This document shows positions 6,086 through 6,650 of a stretch of DNA of 6,650 nucleotides, piece after piece. A program made the translations under genes and the position numbers. This stretch comes from an uncultured Opitutia bacterium (GTDB lineage: Bacteria > Verrucomicrobiota > Verrucomicrobiia > Opitutales > Coraliomargaritaceae): NCBI GenBank assembly GCA_937899295.1, contig CALBPO010000315.1, positions 1 to 6,650 of the forward strand, given 5' to 3'. Each line of letters opens with the position of its first letter. Position 1 is the stretch's first letter. The notes below the pieces were generated by a model. It worked only from the letters and a program-made list of their open reading frames with translations, was not told the origin of the DNA and ran no database searches.

Positions 6086-6650
6086 AATCTTTTCTAATCC
6101 AAATATAATTAGGCATTGGCGAAGATAATACAGCGTTGGACCAACCATCTGGTATCACGTTAGCTGATGGCCAGGCAATTAATCCTCCGGATGGTACAAC
6201 AACACTATCCACATAAGCTTTGTTGGCTACCTCGTTGTCTTGGGTCGGGGTCTGAACGGTAACCGTTGAGCGGAACTCAACATCTGTATCAAAATCTACA
6301 CCTCCATAATTGTCAAAGCGGACACGATTACCCTCAAATCTTGTTTCAAAACTAGAGCTTATTCTATTATCCATGCCATCAAAGGTTATATTTCCTCCCG
6401 GAGTACTAACATATAATCCTTGGGCTGATACTGTCCCCGCAAAATCTATATCTTGATTGGTGTTAATACCACAGCGATACCAAGTAAGGGCATCATTTCC
6501 TAAAACAAAAGTTTCCGAGATTGCTCCAAGCATAAACGCTAAGCCGTTCGATTCCCCTTTTTCTATTAAAACGAGATCTCCCTCGTTTAATTCTTCTTTG
6601 GTATCATAATTTGTTGAGCGCACCAATGACACATTTTTGTAAGAAGGATA
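6084..6650 (-). CDS. Phage tail-fibre-like protein, C-terminal part; 5' end outside window
   Basis: The frame is open to the right edge. The first start codon inside the window is a GTG at 6632 without a Shine-Dalgarno, so the true start is probably beyond 6650. From that GTG, residues 15-55 (GDLVLIEKG...) are followed by a serine/glycine- and aromatic-rich stretch (60-127) with short alternating beta-strand patterns such as NRVRFDN and GVDFDTDVEFRSTVTV. Then comes NEVANKAYVDS (133-143) and PSGGLIAWP...IPDGW (147-164), a pattern common near the C-terminus of phage tail-fibre and tail-collar proteins just before the tip. The likely role is a trimeric fibrous protein, either a prophage receptor-binding fibre or a fibre-like surface protein; I infer this from motif style, not from a definite family match. 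The DNA is visibly richer in A/T than the genes to its left, which suggests separate ancestry. No other phage gene is visible in the window. Confidence 0.6.
   Translation of the reverse strand, partial: YPSYKNVSLVRSTNYDTKEELNEGDLVLIEKGESNGLAFMLGAISETFVLGNDALTWYRCGINTNQDIDFAGTVSAQGLYVSTPGGNITFDGMDNRISSSFETRFEGNRVRFDNYGGVDFDTDVEFRSTVTVQTPTQDNEVANKAYVDSVVVPSGGLIAWPSANVIPDGWSNAVLSSPMPNYIWIRKD

Noticed and set aside
1..6650. CRISPR array, tRNA or rRNA gene, insertion sequence
   Set aside because: Reading the gaps showed no regularly spaced repeats, cloverleaf-like sequence, transposase or terminal repeats.

Overview
The window is a bacterial chromosomal segment made mostly of core cofactor and RNA-modification genes, with a piece of AT-rich, phage-like DNA at the right edge. 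The long-form IspH, the HspQ-type protein and the overall protein style resemble the Verrucomicrobiota (Opitutales/Puniceicoccales type). That placement is an inference from general family resemblance and has only modest confidence.

Layout. On the plus strand, ispH (51-1262) is followed 13 bases later by a small YccV/HspQ-family gene (1276-1659). These two converge on miaB (3088-1697, minus), which has its own upstream boundary: a Rho-independent terminator (3126-3161) separates it from the genes before it. Reading leftward on the minus strand, nadC (5963-5034), birA (5037-4021) and coaX (3984-3217) form a compact cofactor operon. The nadC stop and the preferred birA start share an ATGA overlap. 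An AT-rich spacer with an imperfect palindrome lies between birA and coaX, and the coaX-miaB terminator closes the unit. Upstream of nadC is a 120-base gap holding two inverted repeats and a strong Shine-Dalgarno that points at a three-codon mini-ORF rather than at nadC. At the right edge, a minus-strand phage tail-fibre-like gene (from beyond 6650 to 6084) runs out of the window.

How the genes relate. nadC makes nicotinate mononucleotide for NAD, birA attaches biotin to carboxylases (and may act as a repressor), and coaX makes 4'-phosphopantothenate for CoA. IspH makes IPP and DMAPP; DMAPP is the prenyl donor for the i6A tRNA base that MiaB then methylthiolates, and both IspH and MiaB are Fe-S enzymes.

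I found no clearly new multi-gene system. The most interesting points are the mini-ORF in front of nadC and the sharp junction between housekeeping DNA and the tail-fibre-like gene with its tandem hairpins.
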